From Enterobacter ludwigii (lineage in GTDB: Bacteria; Pseudomonadota; Gammaproteobacteria; Enterobacterales; Enterobacteriaceae), in contig NZ_CP017279.1 of NCBI RefSeq assembly GCF_001750725.1, positions 4,278,001-4,342,000 of the forward strand: a stretch of DNA of 64,000 nt, in the 5' to 3' direction. Numbering within the stretch: position 1 is the stretch's first letter; the number at the start of each line of letters is the position of its first letter. The notes beneath the pieces were generated by a model. The model was given only the letters and a program-made list of their open reading frames with translations, was not told the DNA's origin and did not search any database. Below are positions 57,381-64,000 of this stretch, one piece after another. The position numbers were made by a program, and so were the translations under genes.

Positions 57381-58901
57381 ATGTCCGCTCCAACCTTTGT
57401 CACCCAGAATGAATATCCTCTGGACGATGACACCACCTTAATGTCGACCACCGATATCCACAGTTACCTGACCCACGCCAACGACACCTTTGTGCAGGTG
57501 AGTGGCTATCAGCTTGATGAGCTGATGGGCCAGCCGCACAATCTGGTGCGCCACCCCGATATGCCAAAAGCGGCGTTTGCCGATATGTGGTACACCCTGC
57601 AAAAGGGCGAGCCGTGGAGCGGCATTGTCAAAAACCGACGTAAAAATGGCGACCACTACTGGGTGCGCGCCAATGCGGTGCCGATGGTGCGTCACGGGCA
57701 GGTGACGGGCTATATGTCGATTCGCACCAAAGCCACGGCAGAAGAGATTGCTGGCGTGGAGCCGCTCTATCGTGCTTTGAATGACGGGCGCTGCAAGAAA
57801 CGTATTCATAAAGGACTGGTGGTAAGGAAAGGCTGGCTGGGGAAACTTCCGGCAATGCCGCTGCGCTGGCGCGTGCGCAGCGTGATGGCAGGGCTGTTTG
57901 CGGTGCTGGCTATCACGCTGGTGGGCACCTCAGCGGGTGCGTACCCGCTGGCTGCCGCCGCGGTAGTCATGCTGCTGGGCACGCTGCTGTTCGAGCAGCA
58001 GATTGTTCGTCCGATCGAAAACGTGGCGCGTCAGGCGCTGAAAGTCGCCACCGGCGAGCGCAACAGCGTGCAGCACCTGAACCGCAGCGACGAGCTGGGG
58101 TTGACCCTGCGTGCGGTAGGGCAGCTGGGGCTGATGTGCCGCTGGTTGATTAACGATGTGTCAAGCCAGGTGGTGAGCGTGCGTGATGGCAGCGACAGGC
58201 TGGCAAAGGGGAATGAAGATCTGAACGATCGGACGCGTCAGACCGTGGCCAATGTGCAGCAGACCGTGGCGACAATGAATCAGATGGCCGCCTCCGTGCA
58301 GAGTAATTCAGAAACCGCCGCCGAAGTGGACAAGCTGTCAGTGGCCGCCAGCAGCGCGGCGACCAAAGGCGGAAACGCGATGCAGACGGTGGTGAAAACC
58401 ATGGATGACATCGCGGATAGCACGCAGCGGATTGGCTCGATTACCTCCCTTATTAACGACATCGCGTTTCAGACCAATATTCTGGCGCTGAATGCGGCGG
58501 TGGAGGCGGCAAGAGCCGGTGAGCAGGGGAAAGGCTTCGCGGTTGTCGCCGGCGAAGTGCGCCATCTCGCCAGCCGTAGCGCCAGTGCAGCCAACGATAT
58601 TCGCAAGCTGATTGATGCCAGCGCCAGCAAGGTGCAGTCCGGCTCTGATCAGGTTCATGCCGCCGGTCGTACAATGGATGATATCGTCGAGCAGGTGAAA
58701 AACGTGACGCAGCTTATCGCGCAGATCAGCCACTCCACCTCTGAACAGGCTACCGGCTTGTCAGAGCTCACCCGTGCGGTGGCCGAGCTGGACAGCATCA
58801 CGCAGAAAAATGCCGATCTGGTTGAGGAAAGTGCCCACATATCCGCAATGGTGAAGCATCGCGCCGGGCGTCTTAAGGATGCGGTAACCGTGCTCCATTG
58901 A
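57381..58901 (+). CDS. aer: Aerotaxis/energy-taxis receptor Aer
   Basis: 506 residues, same as E. coli Aer. N-terminal PAS domain that binds FAD (residues about 20-120; [39 protein letters not shown]). A hydrophobic anchor follows at about 165-205, then HAMP ([19 protein letters not shown]) and a signalling tip with [21 protein letters not shown]. It senses redox state through FAD and controls CheA. ATG 57381 (MSAPTF) gives the family length; ATG 57372 is too close to the ribosome-binding site. Confidence 0.95.
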   Translation: MSAPTFVTQNEYPLDDDTTLMSTTDIHSYLTHANDTFVQVSGYQLDELMGQPHNLVRHPDMPKAAFADMWYTLQKGEPWSGIVKNRRKNGDHYWVRANAVPMVRHGQVTGYMSIRTKATAEEIAGVEPLYRALNDGRCKKRIHKGLVVRKGWLGKLPAMPLRWRVRSVMAGLFAVLAITLVGTSAGAYPLAAAAVVMLLGTLLFEQQIVRPIENVARQALKVATGERNSVQHLNRSDELGLTLRAVGQLGLMCRWLINDVSSQVVSVRDGSDRLAKGNEDLNDRTRQTVANVQQTVATMNQMAASVQSNSETAAEVDKLSVAASSAATKGGNAMQTVVKTMDDIADSTQRIGSITSLINDIAFQTNILALNAAVEAARAGEQGKGFAVVAGEVRHLASRSASAANDIRKLIDASASKVQSGSDQVHAAGRTMDDIVEQVKNVTQLIAQISHSTSEQATGLSELTRAVAELDSITQKNADLVEESAHISAMVKHRAGRLKDAVTVLH

Positions 58902-58917
58902 GCCAGTAAGGTTCCAG

Positions 58918-58957
58918 AAAGCCGTTTATTTCATCAGGAATAAGCGGCTTTATTTTT
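58918..58957 (+). terminator. aer terminator
   Basis: AAAGCCGTTTATT / AATAAGCGGCTTT stem with loop TCATCAGG and a following ATTTTTT. Confidence 0.88.
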
Positions 58958-59169
58958 TCTGAATGTAATTATTAATGTCTTTTATTGTTAACTTTATATT
59001 AAGTAACTAAAGAAAGCACATCAGATATTTACCCCAGCCTAAGTCCGTTTTTCCCGATGCTATTTTGAAAATGCCTCATCAGAGGGTGACGTAACGATCG
59101 ATTTACGGATATTAATAGCCTACACCTATCCATTGTTGTGGTTATGAAATAAAAAAACGATCAAAGTCA
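58958..59169. other. Region upstream of the chemoreceptor gene
   Basis: AT-rich, no reading frame or RNA structure I can support. The whole gap between aer and the next gene is 335 bases, of which the terminator and the FliA promoter are listed separately. Confidence 0.5.
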
Positions 59170-59196
59170 TAAAGTTAGCGGTTTCGTTACCGATAA
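59170..59196 (+). promoter_or_regulatory. FliA (sigma-28) promoter of the chemoreceptor gene
   Basis: TAAA (59170-59173), 15 bases, then ACCGATAA (59189-59196); one mismatch to consensus. It lies 41 bases before the ATG. Confidence 0.85.
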
Positions 59197-59236
59197 CGGT
59201 GATCGTCTGAGAAATAATCACATCGATGGAGAAAAT

Positions 59237-60796
59237 ATGTTCTTACATGACGTAAAGATCGGCACGAAATTATTTCTGGCGTTTGGATTCTTTATTGTCC
59301 TGATGGTGGTCAGTGCGAGTTTATCCTTGCTAAGCCTGAACCGGGCGAACAACGGAATGCAATCCATCATTACCCGTGATTATCCGACCACGGTAAAAGC
59401 GAACCAGTTAATCGACAACTTCCAGGAATTTATTGGCACTCAGCAGCTGATGTTACTGGATGAACAGGGAACGTATACAGCGCAGTCACAGCAGCGTCTA
59501 AAAGCGATCAGCGAACAGATTACGGTGATCCTCGGCGAGCTGAATACTGCGCTGCAGGATCCTGAATCACAGCGGGTTCTTGCTGAGATACGCGGCGTGC
59601 GTCAGCAGTATCTGGACTCGCGTTATCGCATTTTGCAGGCGGTGCAGAATAACGATCGGGCGGGCGCTATTCAGGAGATGATGACCAACACCCTGAAGCT
59701 ACAGCAGGCCTATAAAGCCAACGTGCAGGCGTTGATCGCGATTCAGAACCAGGAAATGCAAAGCGCAGGAGTGCAGGTCGAGGGCGATTTCAAATCGAAC
59801 CGCCTGCTGCTGATCCTGATCACGCTCTTTAGCGTCGCGACCGGCAGCCTGATTGGCTGGTTTATCGTGCGCTCAATCACGCGTCCGCTGGGCGAGGCGG
59901 TGGATTTTGCAAAAGCCATTGCTGAAGGCGATCTGACCGGCAGCATCACGCCGCACGGTAAAGACGAAACCGGCCTGCTGCTGCATGCGCTGATGGAGAT
60001 GAAAACGCGTCTGCTGGACATTGTGCAGCAGGTCCAGACCGGTTCGGAGAATATCTCGACTGCCGCCGCGCAGATTGTCGCGGGGAACCAGGATCTTGCC
60101 GCGCGCACTGAAGAGCAGGCCAGCTCTGTTGAACAGACCGCTGCCTCGATGGAGCAGATCACGGCGACGGTAAAAAACACCGCCTCACACACCGGAGAAG
60201 CAACTCACCTCTCGGCGGACGCCGCCATGGTGGTCAAAAACAACGGCGAGATGATGAAGCAGGTCACCAGCAAAATGCGCCTGATTAACGAGACCTCTAA
60301 CCGGATGTCCGACATCATCGACCTGATCGATGCCATCGCTTTCCAGACCAACATTCTGGCGCTGAACGCGGCGGTGGAAGCAGCACGTGCGGGCGAGCAC
60401 GGTCGTGGTTTTGCGGTGGTGGCGGGCGAAGTGCGTCAGCTTGCGCAGAAGAGTGCGTCATCTGCCAGTGAAATTCGCCAGCTGATCGAAAGTTCTACCA
60501 GCCAGACGCAGGACGGGATGAACCTGGTCGAGAAAGCGAGCGAGTTGATTAACGGTATGGTCGGCAACGTGGAAGAGATGGACGTCATTCTGCGTGAGAT
60601 CCGCCAGGCCAGCCATGAGCAGACGGAAGGGATCTCGCAGATTAACAGCGCGATCGGCCTGATTGATGCCACCACGCAGCAGAACTCCGCCCTGGTGGAG
60701 GAGTCTGTCGCGGCAGCAGCGTCCCTGAACGAACAGGCGATGCACCTGAAAGACCTTGTCCGCGTCTTCCGCGTGAGCGATCGCGTACTGGCTTAA
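59237..60796 (+). CDS. Methyl-accepting chemotaxis protein
   Basis: 519 residues. Membrane helix 1 ([21 protein letters not shown]), a periplasmic four-helix bundle of about 150 residues, helix 2 ([20 protein letters not shown]), HAMP and a signalling domain with [41 protein letters not shown] tip (shown here in part: [18 protein letters not shown]). The four-helix ligand domain resembles 4HB_MCP; ligand unknown. It ends [10 protein letters not shown] and lacks the NWETF-type CheR-binding tail. It overlaps yqjI tail to tail by 4 bases. Confidence 0.9.
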   Translation: MFLHDVKIGTKLFLAFGFFIVLMVVSASLSLLSLNRANNGMQSIITRDYPTTVKANQLIDNFQEFIGTQQLMLLDEQGTYTAQSQQRLKAISEQITVILGELNTALQDPESQRVLAEIRGVRQQYLDSRYRILQAVQNNDRAGAIQEMMTNTLKLQQAYKANVQALIAIQNQEMQSAGVQVEGDFKSNRLLLILITLFSVATGSLIGWFIVRSITRPLGEAVDFAKAIAEGDLTGSITPHGKDETGLLLHALMEMKTRLLDIVQQVQTGSENISTAAAQIVAGNQDLAARTEEQASSVEQTAASMEQITATVKNTASHTGEATHLSADAAMVVKNNGEMMKQVTSKMRLINETSNRMSDIIDLIDAIAFQTNILALNAAVEAARAGEHGRGFAVVAGEVRQLAQKSASSASEIRQLIESSTSQTQDGMNLVEKASELINGMVGNVEEMDVILREIRQASHEQTEGISQINSAIGLIDATTQQNSALVEESVAAAASLNEQAMHLKDLVRVFRVSDRVLA

Positions 60797-61287
60797 TCCA
60801 GCTGGGAGATCTCCAGCGCTGCGCGGTCGATCACGCCGATGATCTGCTTAAGCTGCGCATCGCTGAGTTCGCCCTGGTTCACCTTCAGGTCTAACACCGC
60901 TTTGAAGTTATCCAGAGCCCGCTTCATTTGCGGGTTTTTTCTCAGCTGGAAGCCGACGGAGCGCGCTTTGATACGCGCCTGAATTTGCGCCAGCTGCTCC
61001 TGATTTTCATCCAGCCACTGCTGACCGGCCACGGTAATCGCAATTCTCTTGCGGCCATTCTCTTCTTCGGTGATGGTGATATAGGTCTGATCCTGAAGGT
61101 AATCGAGGGTCGGGTAGATAACGCCAGGGCTTGGGGTGTAATTCCCCTGCGTCATGTTCTCGATCGCCTTGATCAACTCGTAGCCATGGCTCGCGTTGTG
61201 GGTCAGGATATCCAGTATCACCAGACGCAGATCGCCGTGACCAAAAAAGCGTGGTCGGCGTCCGCCGCCGTCGTGTTCGTTTCGCAT
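60793..61287 (-). CDS. yqjI: PadR-family repressor YqjI, short form
   Basis: 164 residues. PadR winged helix ([57 protein letters not shown]) and a C-terminal dimer helix. In E. coli YqjI represses yqjH and its release depends on nickel bound by a Cys/His-rich N-terminal extension. That extension is missing here: the protein begins [22 protein letters not shown] 61287 has AAGGG at 6 bases; ATG 61293 abuts it. Divergent from yqjH. Confidence 0.9.
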   Translation of the reverse strand: MRNEHDGGGRRPRFFGHGDLRLVILDILTHNASHGYELIKAIENMTQGNYTPSPGVIYPTLDYLQDQTYITITEEENGRKRIAITVAGQQWLDENQEQLAQIQARIKARSVGFQLRKNPQMKRALDNFKAVLDLKVNQGELSDAQLKQIIGVIDRAALEISQLD

Positions 61288-61304
61288 ACTCATCCCTTCA
61301 AATT

Positions 61305-61408
61305 GATATATCTAAACTATATCTTAGATATATTCAGATGCAATCTAAAAGATCTTGCATTCTTGCTGATTAGCAATCATTATCATTTAAAATTGATTTA
61401 GATATATC
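61305..61408. promoter_or_regulatory. yqjI-yqjH divergent control region: YqjI-type repeats and Fur-like box
   Basis: GATATATC occurs at 61305-61312 and 61401-61408, and TAGATATATT at 61325-61334, forming inverted repeats of the kind bound by YqjI. Between them, AATCATTATC (about 61374-61383) matches the right half of the Fur consensus. Iron and nickel control of yqjH are both known in E. coli. Confidence 0.65.
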
Positions 61409-61433
61409 GTATTCACCTGAGAAGGGTCTCATC

Positions 61434-62198
61434 ATGACATCCACCCGTTACCCACAACGTGTTCGTAATGATCTCCGTTTTCGCAAGCTGGACGTGCTTC
61501 GCGTTGAGCGTGTCAGCGCAGGTTTCCAGCGCATTGTTTTAGGCGGCGAGGCGCTGGAGGGCTTTAGCTCTCGCGGTTTCGACGACCACACAAAAGTGTT
61601 TTTCCCGGCCCCGGGGGCGACCTTTGTACCACCGGTTGTTACCGATGAAGGTATCGACTGGGGCGACGGTGTGCGTCCGCAGGCGCGAGACTATACACCT
61701 CTGTACGATGCCGAACGGCATGAGCTGGTGCTCGATTTCTTCATACACGATGGCGGCGTTGCCAGTCACTGGGCGACAGAGGCAAAAGTGGGTGACACGC
61801 TCACGATTGGCGGCCCGCGCGGTTCGCTTGTTGTGCCGGAAGATTATGCCTGGCAACTGTATGTGTGCGATGAATCCGGCATGCCCGCGCTGCGCCGTCG
61901 CCTGGAAAGCATCGCAACACTGCCGGTTCGCCCGGACATTCATGCGGTGGTGACGGTCGGTGATGCGTCGTATCAGGACTATCTGGCCCATCTGAGCGCG
62001 TTCAACATCACCTGGGTTGTCGGCCACAGCGAACAGGCGGTGGCCGAGCGTCTGGCGGCGTTGACGGTGCCTGCGGAAGATTATTTTATCTGGCTGACCG
62101 GGGAAGGGAAGGTAGTGAAAAACCTGAGCCGTCAGTTTGAAACCGACGCAATCGACCAGCAACTGGTGCGTGCCAGTGCATACTGGCATGCTAAATAA
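61434..62198 (+). CDS. yqjH: NADPH-dependent ferric-chelate reductase
   Basis: 254 residues, same as E. coli YqjH, siderophore-interacting protein family. FAD site near RPQARDYTPLYDAERHELVL-type segment (ARDYTPLYD, residues about 83-91) and GPRGSLVVPEDY; a C-terminal SIP domain (EDYFIWLTGEGKVVKNLSRQ). It reduces ferric siderophores to release iron in the cytoplasm. It ends 1 base before the stop of the convergent J-domain gene. Confidence 0.95.
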   Translation: MTSTRYPQRVRNDLRFRKLDVLRVERVSAGFQRIVLGGEALEGFSSRGFDDHTKVFFPAPGATFVPPVVTDEGIDWGDGVRPQARDYTPLYDAERHELVLDFFIHDGGVASHWATEAKVGDTLTIGGPRGSLVVPEDYAWQLYVCDESGMPALRRRLESIATLPVRPDIHAVVTVGDASYQDYLAHLSAFNITWVVGHSEQAVAERLAALTVPAEDYFIWLTGEGKVVKNLSRQFETDAIDQQLVRASAYWHAK

Positions 62199-63368
62199 TC
62201 AGGCTGCGGACTCCAGCTGCGCTTCGCTCACCTGATGTTCGAGCGAGGCGCGAACGTCGTGCAGCGCCTTCTCCTGCTGGGCAAAGTAGGTTTCCATATT
62301 GCTCAGCGACGAGACCAGCAGCCAGGACTCCTCTTTCTCCAGCTCCGCCAGCTCGTTCACTAACGTGTCAATCTGCTCGCGAACCTGCGCCATTTTTTTG
62401 CGGATGCGTTCCAGATCGTTCAGCCTGTCGCTGGCCATCAGCGGCTCAAAGCCCTGCTGCAGACGTGCCACCAGCGAACGAATGGCTTTAACGTCACCAC
62501 GCTGTTTGGCCTGGTTGAGTTGCACCATCATCGCGTTGGCTTCTTCTTTCAGATCGTCAGCGACCAGGTCCGGATGGCAGAGCTTGCTCGCCTGACGCCA
62601 GAGACGCTTCAGTTCGTTCTGATCTTCCTCGGAGAGGTTCTTGCCTTTACGCAGACGCATTTCGGCATCGTGATGCTGCTCGCGGTATTTCTCGTACTCT
62701 TCATTGGCCTCGTCGCGCGCCTGACGTGCAGGCTCTTCTTCGCGCGTTAAGCCACTCTCCAGTTCCAGCGCTTCGGCCAGCAGGTTAGCAATCAGATTGC
62801 TTTGCTGCTGCAGTTGCTTACGCGCCTCGGCGGCCTGTACGGAATCCGCAGGCAGATCGCGCCAGCGCTGGGTCAGTATCGCCAGCACTTCCACCGCCTG
62901 CGCCATATAGCGCTGGCAGCGACGGTAATCTTCCTCACGTCGACGCGCCTCCGCCTGCTGACGTCGCAGGTTCAGCTCCGCCAGCGTTTTACGCAGGGCG
63001 AGGATCTGCTGCATCAGCGGTCCGAGGCGTGAGAAATAGAGATCGTTGAATTCATCGAGCTGTTGCACGCGGGCATTGCGACGGTCAATCAAATCCCTGA
63101 GGCGCTCTTCCAGCGCTTTTAGCTCCATCTTGCTGGCCGCCACCTGCGGGTCACGCCATTGCGTCATGGCGCGCTGGCCCTGTAGCCAGGCAGCGATCGC
63201 CGCCATGGCCACGGTATAGTTTTTCTGCTCAAGCGCCGCGACGATTGCCTGTAGCTCATCGTCAAACGCTTCATTTTTCAGCCGTGTCAGCTGGCTCTGG
63301 ATGATGTCGTCGTCTTCCAGTTCAATCGCATTTTTTATGATTTCTAGCCGTTTGATCGGTGTGCTCAT
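62199..63368 (-). CDS. Coiled-coil protein with C-terminal J-domain
   Basis: 389 residues, mostly charged helices predicted to form long coiled coils (residues about 80-250 and 300-385). At residues about 250-300 a J-domain-like segment reads EDQNELKRLWRQASKLCHPD, with the HPD tripeptide at 265-267 that activates Hsp70 ATPase. The N-terminal J-domain, G/F and zinc regions of DnaJ are absent. Function unknown. No signal peptide or membrane helix. It may recruit DnaK or HscC to a partner held by the coiled coil. Confidence 0.8.
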   Translation of the reverse strand: MSTPIKRLEIIKNAIELEDDDIIQSQLTRLKNEAFDDELQAIVAALEQKNYTVAMAAIAAWLQGQRAMTQWRDPQVAASKMELKALEERLRDLIDRRNARVQQLDEFNDLYFSRLGPLMQQILALRKTLAELNLRRQQAEARRREEDYRRCQRYMAQAVEVLAILTQRWRDLPADSVQAAEARKQLQQQSNLIANLLAEALELESGLTREEEPARQARDEANEEYEKYREQHHDAEMRLRKGKNLSEEDQNELKRLWRQASKLCHPDLVADDLKEEANAMMVQLNQAKQRGDVKAIRSLVARLQQGFEPLMASDRLNDLERIRKKMAQVREQIDTLVNELAELEKEESWLLVSSLSNMETYFAQQEKALHDVRASLEHQVSEAQLESAA

Positions 63369-63639
63369 GATGCCTTTCGCTTTGGCGCTTAAGTATTTGA
63401 GTTAAGGTTAATTGTTGTAAACGCTACAGGAAATAATACACACGGATGATGATCGGCGCGATGGGGGATTTCTTTAGTTTTTAGGGTTTGTGAAGAAGAG
63501 TGGCACGAACAGGAAGCCGAAAGGCTGGCGGGGGAGCGTTGGCCCCGGTTCTTGTTCTGCCATTCCTGAAGGAATACCTAAGGCTGAATGCCCTGCATAG
63601 CGAAATCGAAAGATGCCATACGAACCATATGTACCGTCA
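63369..63639. other. Junction between chromosome and prophage-like DNA
   Basis: 271 bases without a complete gene. Its left part should hold the J-domain gene promoter. A plus-strand stretch at about 63492-63569 reads EEEWHEQEAERLAGERWPRF and ends at TGA, with coding-like composition and no start; it may be a broken gene. On the minus strand, an ATG overlaps the CI stop (TGATGA) and opens only 20 codons. I see no integrase, tRNA or clear att core. Confidence 0.4.
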
Positions 63640-64000
63640 TCAGTTCACCTCGCTGTAGATGCCCACCACACGGCCCAGTGTTTTTATCTCATCGATACCG
63701 CATTCAAAGGGAACTTTGCCGCCCGCGACGTGGAGTTTTTTCCCCGGCAGCAGGGTTAAATCACGAAGACTGGTGGTGCCTTCAATCTCAACCAGCCATA
63801 GCCCGTCGGTTAATGACGCCCCTTTTTCAACAAAGTGGAGCTTTGCCTCAGACCGGACTGCGATACCGCGAGTGAGCGGTTTGCTAAAGAGATGTGAATC
63901 GATACTCAAAGTGGAATTTTCTTCCAGTTGACCATCACTGAGAGTGAATGTGACAACCGCAACGGGATCGCCAGGCGCAGGGTTACCTTCAAACTGGGCA
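63640..64000 (-). CDS. P2/186-type prophage repressor CI, C-terminal part (cut by window edge)
   Basis: About 119 codons are in frame from the window edge to TGA 63642-63640. They read AQFEGNPAPGDPVAVVTFTL, through SIDSHLFSKPLTRGIAVRSE and ASLTDGLWLVEIEG, to the end KVPFECGIDEIKTLGRVVG. The sequence closely matches what I recall of the phage 186 CI C-terminal domain, an S24/LexA-like oligomerisation domain. The DNA-binding part lies beyond the window. In 186 the int gene follows cI in the same direction; here none does. Confidence 0.82.
   Translation of the reverse strand, partial: AQFEGNPAPGDPVAVVTFTLSDGQLEENSTLSIDSHLFSKPLTRGIAVRSEAKLHFVEKGASLTDGLWLVEIEGTTSLRDLTLLPGKKLHVAGGKVPFECGIDEIKTLGRVVGIYSEVN

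Noticed and set aside
63492..63569. A real small gene ending FLFCHS
   Set aside because: No start codon in the frame before an upstream stop; at best a remnant.
63588..63931. Plus-strand frames of 90-95 codons
   Set aside because: They run antisense to the CI repressor, whose minus-strand frame is well supported.

Overview
The window is chromosomal DNA of an Enterobacteriaceae gammaproteobacterium, most likely Enterobacter or a close relative. Protein after protein resembles its E. coli K-12 counterpart in sequence and length, and gene order largely follows the E. coli aga-gar-rnpB-tdc-yha-yqj-exu/uxa-sstT-alx-ygj-fadH region. The differences are lineage specific: an lsr (AI-2) locus lies beside fadH, garP, tdcF and tdcG are absent, and several small genes differ. 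The genus call is an inference from memory of gene content; no database search was possible.

Layout. 1-7580: N-acetylgalactosamine (aga) regulon: kbaY (cut by the window edge), agaS, agaA, the mannose-type PTS agaFEWV, kbaZ and the divergent repressor agaR, with AgaR-type operators in both control regions. 7615-12482: galactarate/glucarate genes garD, garL, garR, garK. 12479-13475: rnpB (RNase P RNA), whose -35 box overlaps the garK stop, followed by a 110-bp tandem repeat array carrying six terminator hairpins. 13476-21090: tdcABCDE (anaerobic threonine/serine degradation) with CRP and IHF sites. 21199-24525: a Spy-like periplasmic protein, then cyuP-cyuA (cysteine uptake and desulfidation). 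24568-31036: yhaK, yhaJ, yhaH, yqjG, yqjF, yqjKEDC, mzrA, yqjA (redox, membrane and envelope functions). 31381-36964: hexuronate genes exuR, exuT, uxaC, uxaA, with a heavily structured exuT leader. 37067-44653: sstT, alx with a manganese (yybP-ykoY) riboswitch, ygjR, ygjP, rlmG, fadH.

44814-53301 is a complete autoinducer-2 locus: lsrK and lsrR to the left, lsrACDBFG to the right. 53340-55532 holds a three-gene module of unknown role: a DapA-family lyase and a stand-alone B3/B4-domain protein in one operon, divergent from an XRE-cupin regulator. Then come patA (putrescine aminotransferase, with a sigma-54 promoter and an NtrC-type site), aer and a second chemoreceptor (each behind a near-consensus FliA promoter), yqjI and yqjH (iron/nickel homeostasis) and a coiled-coil J-domain protein. 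The right edge enters a P2/186-type prophage or its remnant: the C-terminal part of a CI repressor with no integrase gene beside it.

Themes: scavenging of host- and plant-derived sugars (GalNAc, galactarate, hexuronates), amino acids (threonine, serine, cysteine, putrescine) and AI-2, plus taxis toward energy. Most of the window is conserved core genome. The parts most worth attention are the rnpB array, the exuT leader, the alx leader with a possible leader peptide, the DapA/B3-B4/XRE-cupin module, the J-domain protein and the prophage edge.
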